Translations under genes and position numbers: made by a program
In this document: one piece after another, positions 1 to 9,357 of the stretch
How positions within the stretch are numbered: the first letter of the stretch is position 1
How the letters are laid out: every line of letters begins with the position of its first letter
The notes under the pieces: generated by a model
What the model was told of the DNA's origin: nothing
The model's input: the letters and a program-made list of their open reading frames with translations, nothing else
Database searches by the model: none
NCBI GenBank assembly: GCA_043842855.1
Contig: JBBPJF010000001.1
Coordinates: forward strand, 310,001-374,000
From: QFNR01 sp043842855
Lineage (GTDB): Bacteria > Pseudomonadota > Gammaproteobacteria > Burkholderiales > Neisseriaceae
Length of the DNA: 64,000 nucleotides
Direction: 5' to 3'

Positions 1-663
1 AAAAGCTTTTGCCATTAAAGCGGACATATGGATAGGATTACGATCCCCAGAAATCCTTGCGTAGGCACGAATCAGGTCAGGTGTAACTTCTATAGTCTGT
101 TGTCGATACTGAACACTTTTATCAAAAGCGGGGCGCGCTTCTTTGTGTGTTTTCTTTAAAGAAGTTTTTTGCTTATGCAACATTGTACTGACCTGGCTCC
201 AGACCAAATCTGAACCCATATATACCTCGGTGATCACGTCAAATAACATTCCTGCACGGTGCTCTCTCAAGTTTGTGCTGTAGACATAAAGGTCTACTAG
301 CGCATCTAGCTTAAGCGTACGGTATCTATCAATCTGATTGTGTAAGTGGACTAATCCTACAGGGCTATAGGGAAAATCCTGCTCAGTCAATAGCTTAATC
401 ATCATGGGAAAAGCCAGAGAGTACAAATACGTTAATGGCAGCCACTCACCTTGGGGGAGTTGAGTAACCGCTCTATAGACCTCTACTTGCTCGGGTTGTA
501 ACAAGTAGTTTTTTAGTACTAGTCTCTTTTGGGGGAGGGTACTACCTTGCCGGGCACCATGTTGCGCCGTTAGAGATTTCCACACTAGCCGTCCAGCGGC
601 TTTTATATAACCTTTTGTTAGAGAAGGTAAGGCAAGTAGTTCAACGTCTTTATAGGCAACCAT
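1..663 (-). CDS. MaoC-like acyl dehydratase, 3' end cut by the window edge
   Basis: An uninterrupted 221-codon frame starts with ATG at 663 and runs off the left edge. A GGAG ribosome binding site lies 7 bases upstream. The last visible residues read YARISGDRNPIH (about 201-212), the hot-dog-fold hydratase 2 signature in which Asp207 and His212 would be catalytic. The preceding 200 residues, including a segment around SLAFPMMIKLLT, resemble the N-terminal part of the long MaoC dehydratases often found beside fatty-acid reductases. Expected role is hydration or dehydration of an enoyl thioester. The substrate cannot be told, and the C-terminal part is outside the window. Confidence 0.8.
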   Translation of the reverse strand, partial: MVAYKDVELLALPSLTKGYIKAAGRLVWKSLTAQHGARQGSTLPQKRLVLKNYLLQPEQVEVYRAVTQLPQGEWLPLTYLYSLAFPMMIKLLTEQDFPYSPVGLVHLHNQIDRYRTLKLDALVDLYVYSTNLREHRAGMLFDVITEVYMGSDLVWSQVSTMLHKQKTSLKKTHKEARPAFDKSVQYRQQTIEVTPDLIRAYARISGDRNPIHMSALMAKAF

Positions 664-859
664 GAAACAACTCCAATCAATTCGGTAAGTGCCCCATACT
701 AGCAAATATGCTTCGCTTTGGGTAGTAATCCTAAAGCTGGAAAGGATTAGTATTTTGAGCTGCCAGTACAGAGAAGATTTTACTATTTATCTTTTTCTAC
801 AAAATAGAGCCAACCAATGTTAAACTGCGAAAAAATTAAATATTGCTTTATGTTGCCTT

Positions 860-2203
860 ATGTTTAAAAAAGTACTTCCTATAGGTTTGACTTTGTTTGC
901 TCTGTTCTTTGGTGCAGGCAATTTGATATTCCCCATCAAGTTAGGTTGGGACAGTGGTAACCTTTTTCCCCAGGCTATTCTTGGTTTTCTTGTCACAGGG
1001 GTGGGTTTTCCCCTACTAGGCATAATTGCCAACTCAACTTGTCCAGAAGGAATTCTAGGTATTCTTCGAGAGAAGGTAGGCCGCGTTTTTTCTTTAACAC
1101 TTCTAACCAGTATTTATTTAACTATTGGCCCCCTCTTTGCTATCCCGCGGACAGCAACTACCTCCTACACCATCGGAGTAGTGCCCAACCTGGGTCAAGA
1201 TTCGCCTGTCTACTTACTTGTTTTCAGTGCACTTTACCTATTACTAGTACTGGCACTAAGTCTTAAGCCCAATCGTATAGTGGATATGGTAGGTAAGATA
1301 TTGACTCCAACTTTGCTATTGGTCATTGCTTTATTGGCGCTATTGGCTTTTCTACATCTGAATCAACCCGTTCTTGAGGTCAAGGGTCCGTATCTAAAGA
1401 ATTCAGCCTTTGCTGAAGGTTTTAGCGCTGGCTACCTGACTATGGACGCCATCGGTTCCATAACCTTTTCCATGATTTCCCTAACTGCCATTAATGCTAT
1501 AGGTATCCAGGAGAAGGGAGCAATCCTAAAAGCCTCGACTTTCGCGGCTTTAGTGGCTGGAATAAGTTTGACATTAGTTTACCTAAGCTTGGGTTGGATC
1601 GGCAATCACTATCAATTAAGTTCACATCAACTCCAATGGTTGCAGCAAAATCAGGTACATGAAGGAGCTTATATCTTAACTGCATCTGCTAACAGTTTAC
1701 TTAGCTCTTGGGGTCCTGTTGCTGTCTCTGTCATCGTCGGGCTTGCTTGCCTTACTACAGCTGTGGGATTGACAGTTGCAATTTCCGATTTCTTTTTTCA
1801 GCTACTTCGGCCCTACGTACCTAAGCTTAAATATTCCTTTTGTGTCGGATTCATTTCACTAATTAGCTTTATATTAGCTAATCAAGGCTTGAACCAGGTA
1901 ATTAAAGCCTCAATCCCTATTTTGAATATCCTTTATCCTGTTACTATTCTGATTATTTTCCTTGTCCTACTTGATCAGGGTCTTTTTGATGTGCCCCGGT
2001 TAGCTTTTCGTTTAGCAATTGGAGTAACAGCTCTTATTAGTGTTGCTTGCACTCTATTTCCAAACCACATGCAGCTATACTTTAGCCGCATCTACCAACT
2101 ACTAGGACTCCCTATTCAGAGTATAATTTTTGTTTGGATCCCACCTGCCATAGTTGCATTTTCCGTTGGTTATCTGCTTCATTTTTTCTTGAAACAGCGC
2201 TAA
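860..2203 (+). CDS. brnQ: Branched-chain amino acid transporter BrnQ
   Basis: Encodes a 447-residue, very hydrophobic inner-membrane protein with about twelve predicted membrane segments. The N-terminal LFFGAGNLIFP stretch (about residues 16-26) is the hallmark of the LIVCS family, which imports leucine, isoleucine and valine with a cation. Length matches the family (about 440). The gene stands alone, divergent from the MaoC-like gene. The window also carries leuC, leuD and ilvD for making the same amino acids, so both uptake and synthesis are present. No strong Shine-Dalgarno sequence is seen before the ATG. Confidence 0.93.
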   Translation: MFKKVLPIGLTLFALFFGAGNLIFPIKLGWDSGNLFPQAILGFLVTGVGFPLLGIIANSTCPEGILGILREKVGRVFSLTLLTSIYLTIGPLFAIPRTATTSYTIGVVPNLGQDSPVYLLVFSALYLLLVLALSLKPNRIVDMVGKILTPTLLLVIALLALLAFLHLNQPVLEVKGPYLKNSAFAEGFSAGYLTMDAIGSITFSMISLTAINAIGIQEKGAILKASTFAALVAGISLTLVYLSLGWIGNHYQLSSHQLQWLQQNQVHEGAYILTASANSLLSSWGPVAVSVIVGLACLTTAVGLTVAISDFFFQLLRPYVPKLKYSFCVGFISLISFILANQGLNQVIKASIPILNILYPVTILIIFLVLLDQGLFDVPRLAFRLAIGVTALISVACTLFPNHMQLYFSRIYQLLGLPIQSIIFVWIPPAIVAFSVGYLLHFFLKQR

Positions 2204-2551
2204 CTTTTTAAAGTTCTTCTGGGCAGTGTGTTATGATGGGCAAGTACCTGGGGGTAGTATACTTTTGATTGGATAGTTATTTTTTTCAAAATGGATGAGC
2301 AATTGGGCGCAGCGGCCTAGAAAGTGAATTACTATTTTAGGCTTTTCTGGTCATCAGCTTAGTCTGCTTCGTCAGTATGGGTAATTTTTGGGGACTTTTG
2401 CATAGCTTGCGGGACTAGCCCTGGGTATGGCGTTTCTACTTCTGCATCTTTTCCTGCATACCAAAATATCGATAGGCTTGTGGAGATCTCCTTGGATATG
2501 CCCAGTGATTTTTAGGCTTGTTTAGAACAAATTTGACTTTCTTCAATATAC
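2204..2551 (+). other. 348-base gap, possible gene remnant
   Basis: No intact gene. From about 2296 one plus-strand frame gives readable protein-like stretches (for example ITILGFSGHQLSLL, then a leucine-rich hydrophobic run near 2410-2460) broken by TGA, TAA and TAG. This could be a decayed membrane-protein gene, but the source family is not recognised and chance cannot be excluded. No clear terminator for brnQ is visible. Confidence 0.25.
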
Positions 2552-4219
2552 ATGTTGACTTATATACCTCCCGAAAAAAAATCTCCACCCAAATTACCAA
2601 AAAAACCTTGGCTACTTGTATGCTTAACTTTTATTTGGTTATGGACAGGGATCATCGGGAAAAATTTATGGGATAACGAAGAGCTTCAACTTTACAGTTA
2701 TGTTGGTTCCATTTTAGATACCCACCAATGGCTCTTACCCACCATTTATGGCGTCCCTTATCTATCTAGTTCTCCACTTTTTCTCTGGCTTGGTGCAATA
2801 AGTAAGTGGTTTTTTACTCAGTTAGGCGTATCCAATTATCTTGCTATTCGCTTACTCACCCTCTTCCTGATGTCCTTCGATTTATTTCTATTGGCTATCT
2901 CTGCTAAAAACTTTCTGGGTCGATACCAGGGCCGCTTAGTAGTCTTAATAACTATCGGCTGTATCGGTATCATTATTTTCGGTCACCAAATCAGTTCTCT
3001 ACCTCTACTGCTACTTTCTTTAGCTCTCTATAGTTATGCTATTAGCCAGTGGCATAGCCAGCGAATTTTCCTTACCGGTTTTCAGGTCGCTCTAAGCTGG
3101 ACTATTGCTTTCTATACGCAAAATTTACCTCCACTAATTCTGTTAGTTTCGCTCTCACTATTGCTTCTCTTACATCCCAGTTGGAGAACTCGTCCATATT
3201 ACTTAATACTACTAGTGAGCTTTGCTGTTTTTTTACCCTTAGCCTCTTTATGGTTGAGTGCCCTCTATGTCAGTAATCCCTCTCATTTCTATTTCTGGCT
3301 GGCTAACTATTCCCTGGGCGCTTATGGAGGCCTCAAAAACCTTAAAGTTGCTTTTGCCGGTATCTATTACTTAAAAAATATGCTTTGGTATGCTTTTCCA
3401 GCTTGGTTAATAGCTGCCTGGGCTCTGACAAAACTAAAAGCAGAAAGCTACCGAAATCCCACTTATTTTTTCTTTTTATTATGGCTGATACTTGGATTTT
3501 TACTCATTTGCTTCCAAGAAGAGCCAGCTAATAATCAACTAATTTTTATTATTCCCCCCCTAACCTTCTTAGCTGCTGTACGTATTGATTTACTGAAAAG
3601 GGGGTGGGCAGCTTTCCTGAATTGGCTAGGTATTGCTGCCTTTGGTTCCGTTGCATTATTCATCTGGTTGGAATATTTTGCAATCAACTTACTCCTTTCC
3701 AAAGCTTTGTCGGAGCGAGCATCCTATTTTAATCCCCACTATGTACCACACATTTCTATTTTCTCTATCCTTATTGCGCTAGCCTTTACCCCTATTTGGC
3801 TTTATGCAGTTTCGCGAAAAAGAATAGAAGGTAGACAAGCTATCAATAATTGGGCTACTGGGGTTACTTTTATCTGGTTACTCAACTGTACCTTATTCCT
3901 GTCTTGGTGGAATACCAATAAAGCTCACCAACCACTGGTAAGCGAACTAGAACACACGCTACCTACTTCTTTTCAAAAAAAAGTACAAAAAAAACAAATT
4001 TGTGTTGATAGTGACAACCTAGAAGCTTTAATCATATGGAACCAATATGGACATTTCCCGGTATATTCAGCTATAGCTCCAGCGAGTTCACATTGCCGGT
4101 ACCATCTCAGCTTAGGCTCACAAACAACATTACAAATCAAAATGCCCATAGTTAAAATTATCTATGGCAAAGCCCAAGCTCGGAGGAAAAATAGATTTTT
4201 CATTATATGGAAATCTTAA
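2552..4219 (+). CDS. ArnT-like GT-C glycosyltransferase (family 39), inner membrane
   Basis: A 555-residue protein with an N-terminal cytoplasmic stretch rich in Lys and Pro, a first membrane helix at about 22-37, many further helices to about residue 450, and a soluble C-terminal domain. The first periplasmic loop has LWDNEELQ (about 39-46), where GT-C enzymes place their acidic catalytic residue, followed by a PTIYGVPYLSSSPLFLWL segment typical of the ArnT/PMT group. Such enzymes move a sugar from a polyprenyl carrier to lipid A or another acceptor outside the membrane. The acceptor and sugar here are unknown. The gene converges on leuD. Confidence 0.82.
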   Translation: MLTYIPPEKKSPPKLPKKPWLLVCLTFIWLWTGIIGKNLWDNEELQLYSYVGSILDTHQWLLPTIYGVPYLSSSPLFLWLGAISKWFFTQLGVSNYLAIRLLTLFLMSFDLFLLAISAKNFLGRYQGRLVVLITIGCIGIIIFGHQISSLPLLLLSLALYSYAISQWHSQRIFLTGFQVALSWTIAFYTQNLPPLILLVSLSLLLLLHPSWRTRPYYLILLVSFAVFLPLASLWLSALYVSNPSHFYFWLANYSLGAYGGLKNLKVAFAGIYYLKNMLWYAFPAWLIAAWALTKLKAESYRNPTYFFFLLWLILGFLLICFQEEPANNQLIFIIPPLTFLAAVRIDLLKRGWAAFLNWLGIAAFGSVALFIWLEYFAINLLLSKALSERASYFNPHYVPHISIFSILIALAFTPIWLYAVSRKRIEGRQAINNWATGVTFIWLLNCTLFLSWWNTNKAHQPLVSELEHTLPTSFQKKVQKKQICVDSDNLEALIIWNQYGHFPVYSAIAPASSHCRYHLSLGSQTTLQIKMPIVKIIYGKAQARRKNRFFIIWKS

Positions 4220-4244
4220 ACTTTAGTAGTCTTTTAAATTAAAA

Positions 4245-4880
4245 CTAGAAAATCCATGGAAAAAGCTGTTGTCGTTTTATTTCAAATTCTTCAATAGTAG
4301 TCGCATGCTGTAAGGTAAGTCCTATCTCATCTAGACCATTTAGTAGGCAGTATTTTCGATGTGGAGTAATCTCAAAAGAAAAGCACTTGCCCCCAGGAGT
4401 GGTGACCTTTTGTTCCGCTAATGATATCTTTAGGACATAGCCTTCTTGCCCCTCTACAGCCTTAAATAGTCCTTCCACCTCCTCCTCAGTGAGAATAATA
4501 GGTAGCAGGCCATTTTGATAACAGTTATTCAGAAAAATATCAGCGAAACTTGGAGCTATTAATATTTTAAAACCATATTCTTTCAAGGCCCAAGGAGCAT
4601 GCTCCCGACTAGAGCCACATCCAAAATTACGCCGTGTCAGTAAAATACTGGCTCCTTGATAACGAGGTTGGTTAAGAATAAAGGCAGGATTCAAAGGACG
4701 CTGACTGTTATCCATACCTAATTCTCCTATGTCTAAATACCTCCATTGATCAAAGCAGTATCCGCCATAACCTGTCCGCTTGATAGAACGTAAGAATTGT
4801 TTAGGAAGAATTGCATCAGTGTCTATATTAGCTCGATCCAAGGGAGCAACTAAGCCTTCAAATTCCACTAACTTTTCCAT
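4245..4880 (-). CDS. leuD: 3-isopropylmalate dehydratase small subunit
   Basis: Small (swivel-domain) subunit of isopropylmalate isomerase, the second step of leucine synthesis, working with LeuC. The start chosen is the ATG at 4880 (211 residues), giving MEKLVEFEGLVAPLDRANIDTDAI, cut short here, as in other proteobacterial LeuD proteins; an upstream in-frame TTG at 4895 would overlap leuC. GCGSSREHAPWAL (about residues 73-85) is the family signature. It starts 7 bases after the leuC stop with only a weak ribosome site, so translational coupling is likely. leuB does not follow: the next gene is on the other strand. Confidence 0.96.
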   Translation of the reverse strand: MEKLVEFEGLVAPLDRANIDTDAILPKQFLRSIKRTGYGGYCFDQWRYLDIGELGMDNSQRPLNPAFILNQPRYQGASILLTRRNFGCGSSREHAPWALKEYGFKILIAPSFADIFLNNCYQNGLLPIILTEEEVEGLFKAVEGQEGYVLKISLAEQKVTTPGGKCFSFEITPHRKYCLLNGLDEIGLTLQHATTIEEFEIKRQQLFPWIF

Positions 4881-4887
4881 ATTTTCT

Positions 4888-6306
4888 CTATTCAAGATTT
4901 AACTCTCTATGATCGACAAAATGACCAGCGATAGCAGCTGCAGCTGCCATAGCTGGACTCATTAAATGCGTTCGTCCACCTGCCCCTTGCCTCCCCTCAA
5001 AATTGCGATTAGAAGTCGAGGCACAGCGCTCATTGGGGGATAACTTGTCTTCATTCATAGCCAAGCACATGGAACAACCAGGTTCACGCCATTCAAATCC
5101 TGCACTGGTGAATATTTTTGCTAAACCCTCTTCCTCAGCCTGGGCTTTAACCAATCCAGAACCCGGAACAACCAGTGCTCTTTTTATGTTGGCCGCCTTC
5201 TTTTTTCCTTTTACAACACGCGCTGCTTGCCGAAGATCTTCCACACGGCCGTTCGTGCATGAACCAATAAAAACTACATCTACCGGCAGATCAGTCATCG
5301 CCAACCCTGGCTCCAGCCCCATATAGTCTAGAGCTCGCTGGTAATTCTTTCGTTTAATTGGATCCGATAGTTTCTCAGGATAAGGCACGCGTTCATCAAT
5401 TGAAATTACCATTTCAGGAGTTGTACCCCAGGTAATTTGAGGCTTTACCTCACCTGCATCAAATAAGCGAATTTGATCAAAAAATGCATTAGAATCAGAT
5501 ACTAAATTTATCCAGTGCTTTACAGCTTCTTCCCACTGTTTGCCTTTGGGCGCAAAAGGTCGGCCTTCCAGGTATTGAATGGTTGAAGCATCCACTCCCA
5601 CTAAGCCGGAACGCGCGCCAGCTTCTATAGCCAAATTACATAAGGTCATACGGCCCTCCATACTCAACTGCTCTACTGCAGAGCCACAAAACTCAATGGT
5701 ATAGCCGGTACCAGCTGCAGTCCCAAGCTGACCTAACAAATATAGAGCCAAATCTTTAGCTACAATACCAGATGATAGTTTACCTTTAATTTCCACCTTT
5801 AAATTAGCAGATTTTTTTGCAACTAAACATTGAGTTGCCAATACATGTTCGACTTCCGATGTACCTATACCATAGGCTAATGCAGCAAAAGCTCCATGAG
5901 TAGAAGTGTGAGAATCACCACACACAATCGTCATTCCCGGCAGTGTAGCCCCCTGCTCTGGACCTATCACATGCACAATACCTTGACGCTTATCCAACTG
6001 ATACGGAAAATAATTTTGGATGTTAAAGAGTTTTATATTACGATTCAGTGTTTCTATCTGCAGCTGGGCAATGGGATCAACAATACCGGTGGAACCTGGC
6101 TGAGTTGCTACGTTATGATCAGCAGTAGCCACTATACTCGAAGTACGCCACGGCTGGCGTCCAGCTAAAGATAACCCTTCAAAGGCCTGGGCTGACGTCA
6201 CTTCATGTATGAAATGACGATCTATGTATAATAGAGCCGTGCCATCCTGCGCTTGTCGGACCACATGAGCGTCCCATAATTTATCGTATAGCGTTCTAGC
6301 TTCCAT
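4888..6306 (-). CDS. leuC: 3-isopropylmalate dehydratase large subunit
   Basis: A 472-residue aconitase-family subunit that carries the [4Fe-4S] cluster and isomerises 2-isopropylmalate to 3-isopropylmalate. Cluster ligands are seen in FIGSCTNGR and in GCSMCLAMN (C-x2-C), both in expected places. The CGDSHTSTHGAF motif is also present. Length is normal. The gene is the middle member of a minus-strand unit: regulator (17 bases upstream), leuC, leuD. No clear Shine-Dalgarno precedes the ATG at 6306, which again suggests coupling to the regulator gene. Confidence 0.97.
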   Translation of the reverse strand: MEARTLYDKLWDAHVVRQAQDGTALLYIDRHFIHEVTSAQAFEGLSLAGRQPWRTSSIVATADHNVATQPGSTGIVDPIAQLQIETLNRNIKLFNIQNYFPYQLDKRQGIVHVIGPEQGATLPGMTIVCGDSHTSTHGAFAALAYGIGTSEVEHVLATQCLVAKKSANLKVEIKGKLSSGIVAKDLALYLLGQLGTAAGTGYTIEFCGSAVEQLSMEGRMTLCNLAIEAGARSGLVGVDASTIQYLEGRPFAPKGKQWEEAVKHWINLVSDSNAFFDQIRLFDAGEVKPQITWGTTPEMVISIDERVPYPEKLSDPIKRKNYQRALDYMGLEPGLAMTDLPVDVVFIGSCTNGRVEDLRQAARVVKGKKKAANIKRALVVPGSGLVKAQAEEEGLAKIFTSAGFEWREPGCSMCLAMNEDKLSPNERCASTSNRNFEGRQGAGGRTHLMSPAMAAAAAIAGHFVDHRELNLE

Positions 6307-6323
6307 ACTTGTAGCTTTAGCCT

Positions 6324-7271
6324 TTAGATTACGTAGTCTAATTCCGCTTCCTTGCTGAGTCGCTCTATCTTTTCTCTAGTTAGTCTGGGATTTAAAAGTT
6401 GAATCAGCTCATAAAGATGCTTACTGATGTACTGATCTTTACGTAGGATTAATCTTGTTTCTACTTCAGGCAATAAGTGCGATACTGAGATCACCTCTAA
6501 CTCTTCATCCAAATTTTCCAATCCTAGCGCCATAGATTCTATTAAACCAATCCCTAATCCCTTTTGAACAAATGCTTTGACCATCTCGGCATCAGCAACT
6601 ACTAGATCTATTGTAGGAAACTCAATACCAGCTTTTTCAAATAAACTCGTTGATCTTTCTAAGCCTATGCTGTCGTCGCTTGAGATGATCAGAGGATAAC
6701 GAACCAAATCTTGCAACTCAATAACAGATTTGCTGGCCAGGACATGAGAGGTGGGCATTAATAGTTGATAGGACCAGCTCGTACAGGGCAGGTAGTACAA
6801 TTCGGGATTACAGCTAGCCTGTTGATGTACCACTCCTATATCTGCTTCATAGTCGCGAACTAGCCGGGCCACCTCTGCTGAAGTTCCAGAGAGGATGGAG
6901 AGCTTAACTGCCGGATAGGCTTTTTTAAGAGCACCTATTTTATCCGGTAATTCATAGTGAATAAATGCATATACACCCGCCAATCGAATACTGCCAGAAT
7001 TCTGAATGGATAGATCCTCACCAATTTTTTTAATATTTTCCACTTCACCCATTAGTCTCTGGGCCATTTCTAAAATTAACTGACCAGGCTTAGTTACACC
7101 AACCATTCTTTTGCCCTGGCGAACAAAAATACTTACACCTAATTCCTCCTCTAATAAGAGAATTTGCTTAGAAATAGCTGGTTGTGAAGTGTATAAACTT
7201 TGAGCAGCTTCCGATACATTTAAATTTTTCTTGTAAACCTCCAAAATATACTTTAGTTGCTGTAATTTCAT
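6324..7271 (-). CDS. CysB-family LysR-type transcriptional regulator
   Basis: 315 residues: N-terminal winged helix-turn-helix (about 1-60, with LYTSQPAISKQI), linker helix, then a substrate-binding type effector domain. MKLQQLKYILEVY at the start and overall length place it in the CysB/Cbl group. CysB proteins normally sense acetylserine or sulfate through a TTHTQ motif; here the same position (about residues 98-105) reads GVYAF, so those ligand-binding threonines and glutamine are gone. It lies 17 bases before leuC on the same strand and diverges from the oligopeptidase gene across 89 bases. A role in controlling leuCD is an inference from position. Confidence 0.88.
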   Translation of the reverse strand: MKLQQLKYILEVYKKNLNVSEAAQSLYTSQPAISKQILLLEEELGVSIFVRQGKRMVGVTKPGQLILEMAQRLMGEVENIKKIGEDLSIQNSGSIRLAGVYAFIHYELPDKIGALKKAYPAVKLSILSGTSAEVARLVRDYEADIGVVHQQASCNPELYYLPCTSWSYQLLMPTSHVLASKSVIELQDLVRYPLIISSDDSIGLERSTSLFEKAGIEFPTIDLVVADAEMVKAFVQKGLGIGLIESMALGLENLDEELEVISVSHLLPEVETRLILRKDQYISKHLYELIQLLNPRLTREKIERLSKEAELDYVI

Positions 7272-7360
7272 ATTGATAGAGCTCTCAGTAGTACTTTCCT
7301 ATCCATAAAACCATTATAATCAATCCAGATTAGCTTGCCAAAATAACCACTCTTTATCTC

Positions 7361-9352
7361 ATGAACTCCCAAGAAATTCAATTTGCACAAATAGAAACGG
7401 CTAAAACTCTTAGCTGGATGACGGCTCATACACAGTTTCACCAACTTAAGGAGACTATACAAAATATCCTTGAAAGCAATGAACATATTCCTTATTGTGA
7501 ACACCATCAGGATAAAATGTACCATCTACTACAAAATGAGGAGTATCCTAAAGGACTGTATCGTATGTGCCTTGCCAGCGATTATCGAAGAGGATGTCCT
7601 CAATGGAAGTCTCTATTAAATGTTGCTGATTTAGATGGGCACTTACAAGATGATGTTTACCTAGAAAGTTATCAACATTGCACACAGGCCCCCCACCTTC
7701 TACTTCTGCACTTAAGCAGTCAGGGCCAAGACGCGCACTATACTGTAGAATTTGACTTGCGAACACAAACTCTTACGCCTAAAGGCTTTCATTTACCCCT
7801 GTCTCATTCGATTGTCACGTGGAAAGATGAGGATAGTGTCTGGCTATGTCCTGCTTCTATAGACACAACTACTAGCCGAACTAGTCATCCCAAAGAGGTT
7901 TATTTACTAGAAAGAGGACAAACCTTAGAGGATGCTAAACTTATCTTTCAGGTAGAAAACGAGCATTTCTGGGTAGAAGCTTGGCGTTATTTAGATCCAC
8001 ACGGGTCGCCCCTAGATATTGTGAAACAATACCACTCTTTTTATCATTTTACCTATTATGTAGTAAAACCTAATCTTAGCCTCTTCTCGCTCAAGCTACC
8101 TCCTGATTGTGAACTATGTGGTTATTTGAATGGCCTATTAATTATTCTCCTTAAATCAAATTGGAAAAAATCTAAAACTCAACAATACACACTAGGTAGC
8201 GTGTTGGCCGTACAACTAAACAAGGGCTTAATCCGTGTTCACACGCTTTTATTCGTTCCCAAAGCTACTCAAGTAGTAGAGAGCATAGAAACCAGTAAGG
8301 ATTTCATCTTCATTCACTACTTAGAAAGTATCTATAGCCAAGCCTGTGTCTGGAAAATGCAAGGACAAAATTTAATGCCCATCAGCTTTCCCAAACTTAA
8401 AGCCATTAATTTTGAATTAATCGATCAGCCCTGGGGAACTAATCTATTCTATATAGTGGCTAATGATTTGATCACGGAGCCAATTCTATACTTATGGGAT
8501 GCTAAACGCCAGGAACTTAGCATATTGCGGCGGCAAAAACCCATGTTTGATACCACAGCATTACAATTAAAACAGTTCTGGGCTACTTCGACAGACAGTA
8601 CTCAGGTTCCTTATTTTTGGTGCGGTTCTTCTTCAAATCCCGTCCCTACACTAGTTTACTGCTACGGAGGTTTTGGAGTTAATGAATTGCCACATTACAT
8701 GCCTATTCTAGGTAAAGTATGGTTAGAGGCTGGGTATTCTTTTGTCATTGCAAACCTGAGGGGAGGTGCGGAACTAGGAGAATATTGGCATCAAAGTGCT
8801 ATCCGCCACAATAAGTATAGGAGTATTGAAGATCTGGTTGCAATTATCACTGACTTACAAGAAAGACAAAAAACTCTGCCTTCTATGACAGCTATTCAAG
8901 GGGCTAGCAATGGTGGGCTGATTGTTGCTAATGCGCTAATAAGTGCCCCTGAGCAGCTTAGAGCGGTAGTATGTGAGGTTCCTCTCATCGATATGCTGCA
9001 CTATCCCAACTATGCGAGTGGCCAACTGTGGCAAGAGGAATATGGTGATCCCCAAAACCCTTGCGATTTCCCTTCACTCCAACAAATAACTGTTTTGCAT
9101 CAAATAAAGGGTGATGTTTCCTATCCAAAACTACTACTTACTTCGAGTCTAAAAGATGATCGTGTAGATCCTACTCATGCGGTGTTATTTCACAAAGCAA
9201 TGGTTTCCTTTGGACACTGCAGTCACTTAATCTGCGAAGAGACTGGAGGGCATGAAGTAATTGCCCAAGAACATTACATTCAAAGCCTGACGTGTATTTG
9301 GTTTTTTCTATATAATGCTTTGCAGTTAGTTTTTAAACCACATGAATCATAA
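7361..9352 (+). CDS. Prolyl oligopeptidase family serine peptidase (S9A)
   Basis: A 663-residue cytoplasmic-type enzyme with an N-terminal beta-propeller region and a C-terminal alpha/beta hydrolase domain. The nucleophile Ser516 is in GASNGG (most relatives have GRSNGG), the acid is in DDRVDP (599-604) and the histidine is His631 in TGGHE, so the triad is complete. LRGGAELGEYWH before the serine is typical of S9A. No signal peptide is seen. It would cleave short proline-containing peptides. The propeller part diverges strongly from what is usual, so specificity is uncertain. parC begins 5 bases after its stop. Confidence 0.9.
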   Translation: MNSQEIQFAQIETAKTLSWMTAHTQFHQLKETIQNILESNEHIPYCEHHQDKMYHLLQNEEYPKGLYRMCLASDYRRGCPQWKSLLNVADLDGHLQDDVYLESYQHCTQAPHLLLLHLSSQGQDAHYTVEFDLRTQTLTPKGFHLPLSHSIVTWKDEDSVWLCPASIDTTTSRTSHPKEVYLLERGQTLEDAKLIFQVENEHFWVEAWRYLDPHGSPLDIVKQYHSFYHFTYYVVKPNLSLFSLKLPPDCELCGYLNGLLIILLKSNWKKSKTQQYTLGSVLAVQLNKGLIRVHTLLFVPKATQVVESIETSKDFIFIHYLESIYSQACVWKMQGQNLMPISFPKLKAINFELIDQPWGTNLFYIVANDLITEPILYLWDAKRQELSILRRQKPMFDTTALQLKQFWATSTDSTQVPYFWCGSSSNPVPTLVYCYGGFGVNELPHYMPILGKVWLEAGYSFVIANLRGGAELGEYWHQSAIRHNKYRSIEDLVAIITDLQERQKTLPSMTAIQGASNGGLIVANALISAPEQLRAVVCEVPLIDMLHYPNYASGQLWQEEYGDPQNPCDFPSLQQITVLHQIKGDVSYPKLLLTSSLKDDRVDPTHAVLFHKAMVSFGHCSHLICEETGGHEVIAQEHYIQSLTCIWFFLYNALQLVFKPHES

Positions 9353-9357
9353 GCCTG

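Noticed and set aside
2296..2540. Recoded TGA (tryptophan or selenocysteine) in the brnQ downstream gap
   Set aside because: TAA and TAG also interrupt the same frame, so simple decay or chance is more likely than recoding.
5003..5326. 107-codon open frame opposite leuC
   Set aside because: Lies wholly antisense to a strongly conserved gene and is explained as its shadow; the same holds for other long antisense frames over ilvD, rpoA, rpoC and tuf.
7268..7525. 85-codon minus-strand frame across the regulator-oligopeptidase junction
   Set aside because: It overlaps the 5' end of the oligopeptidase gene in antisense, touches the regulator start codon and has no family-like features.
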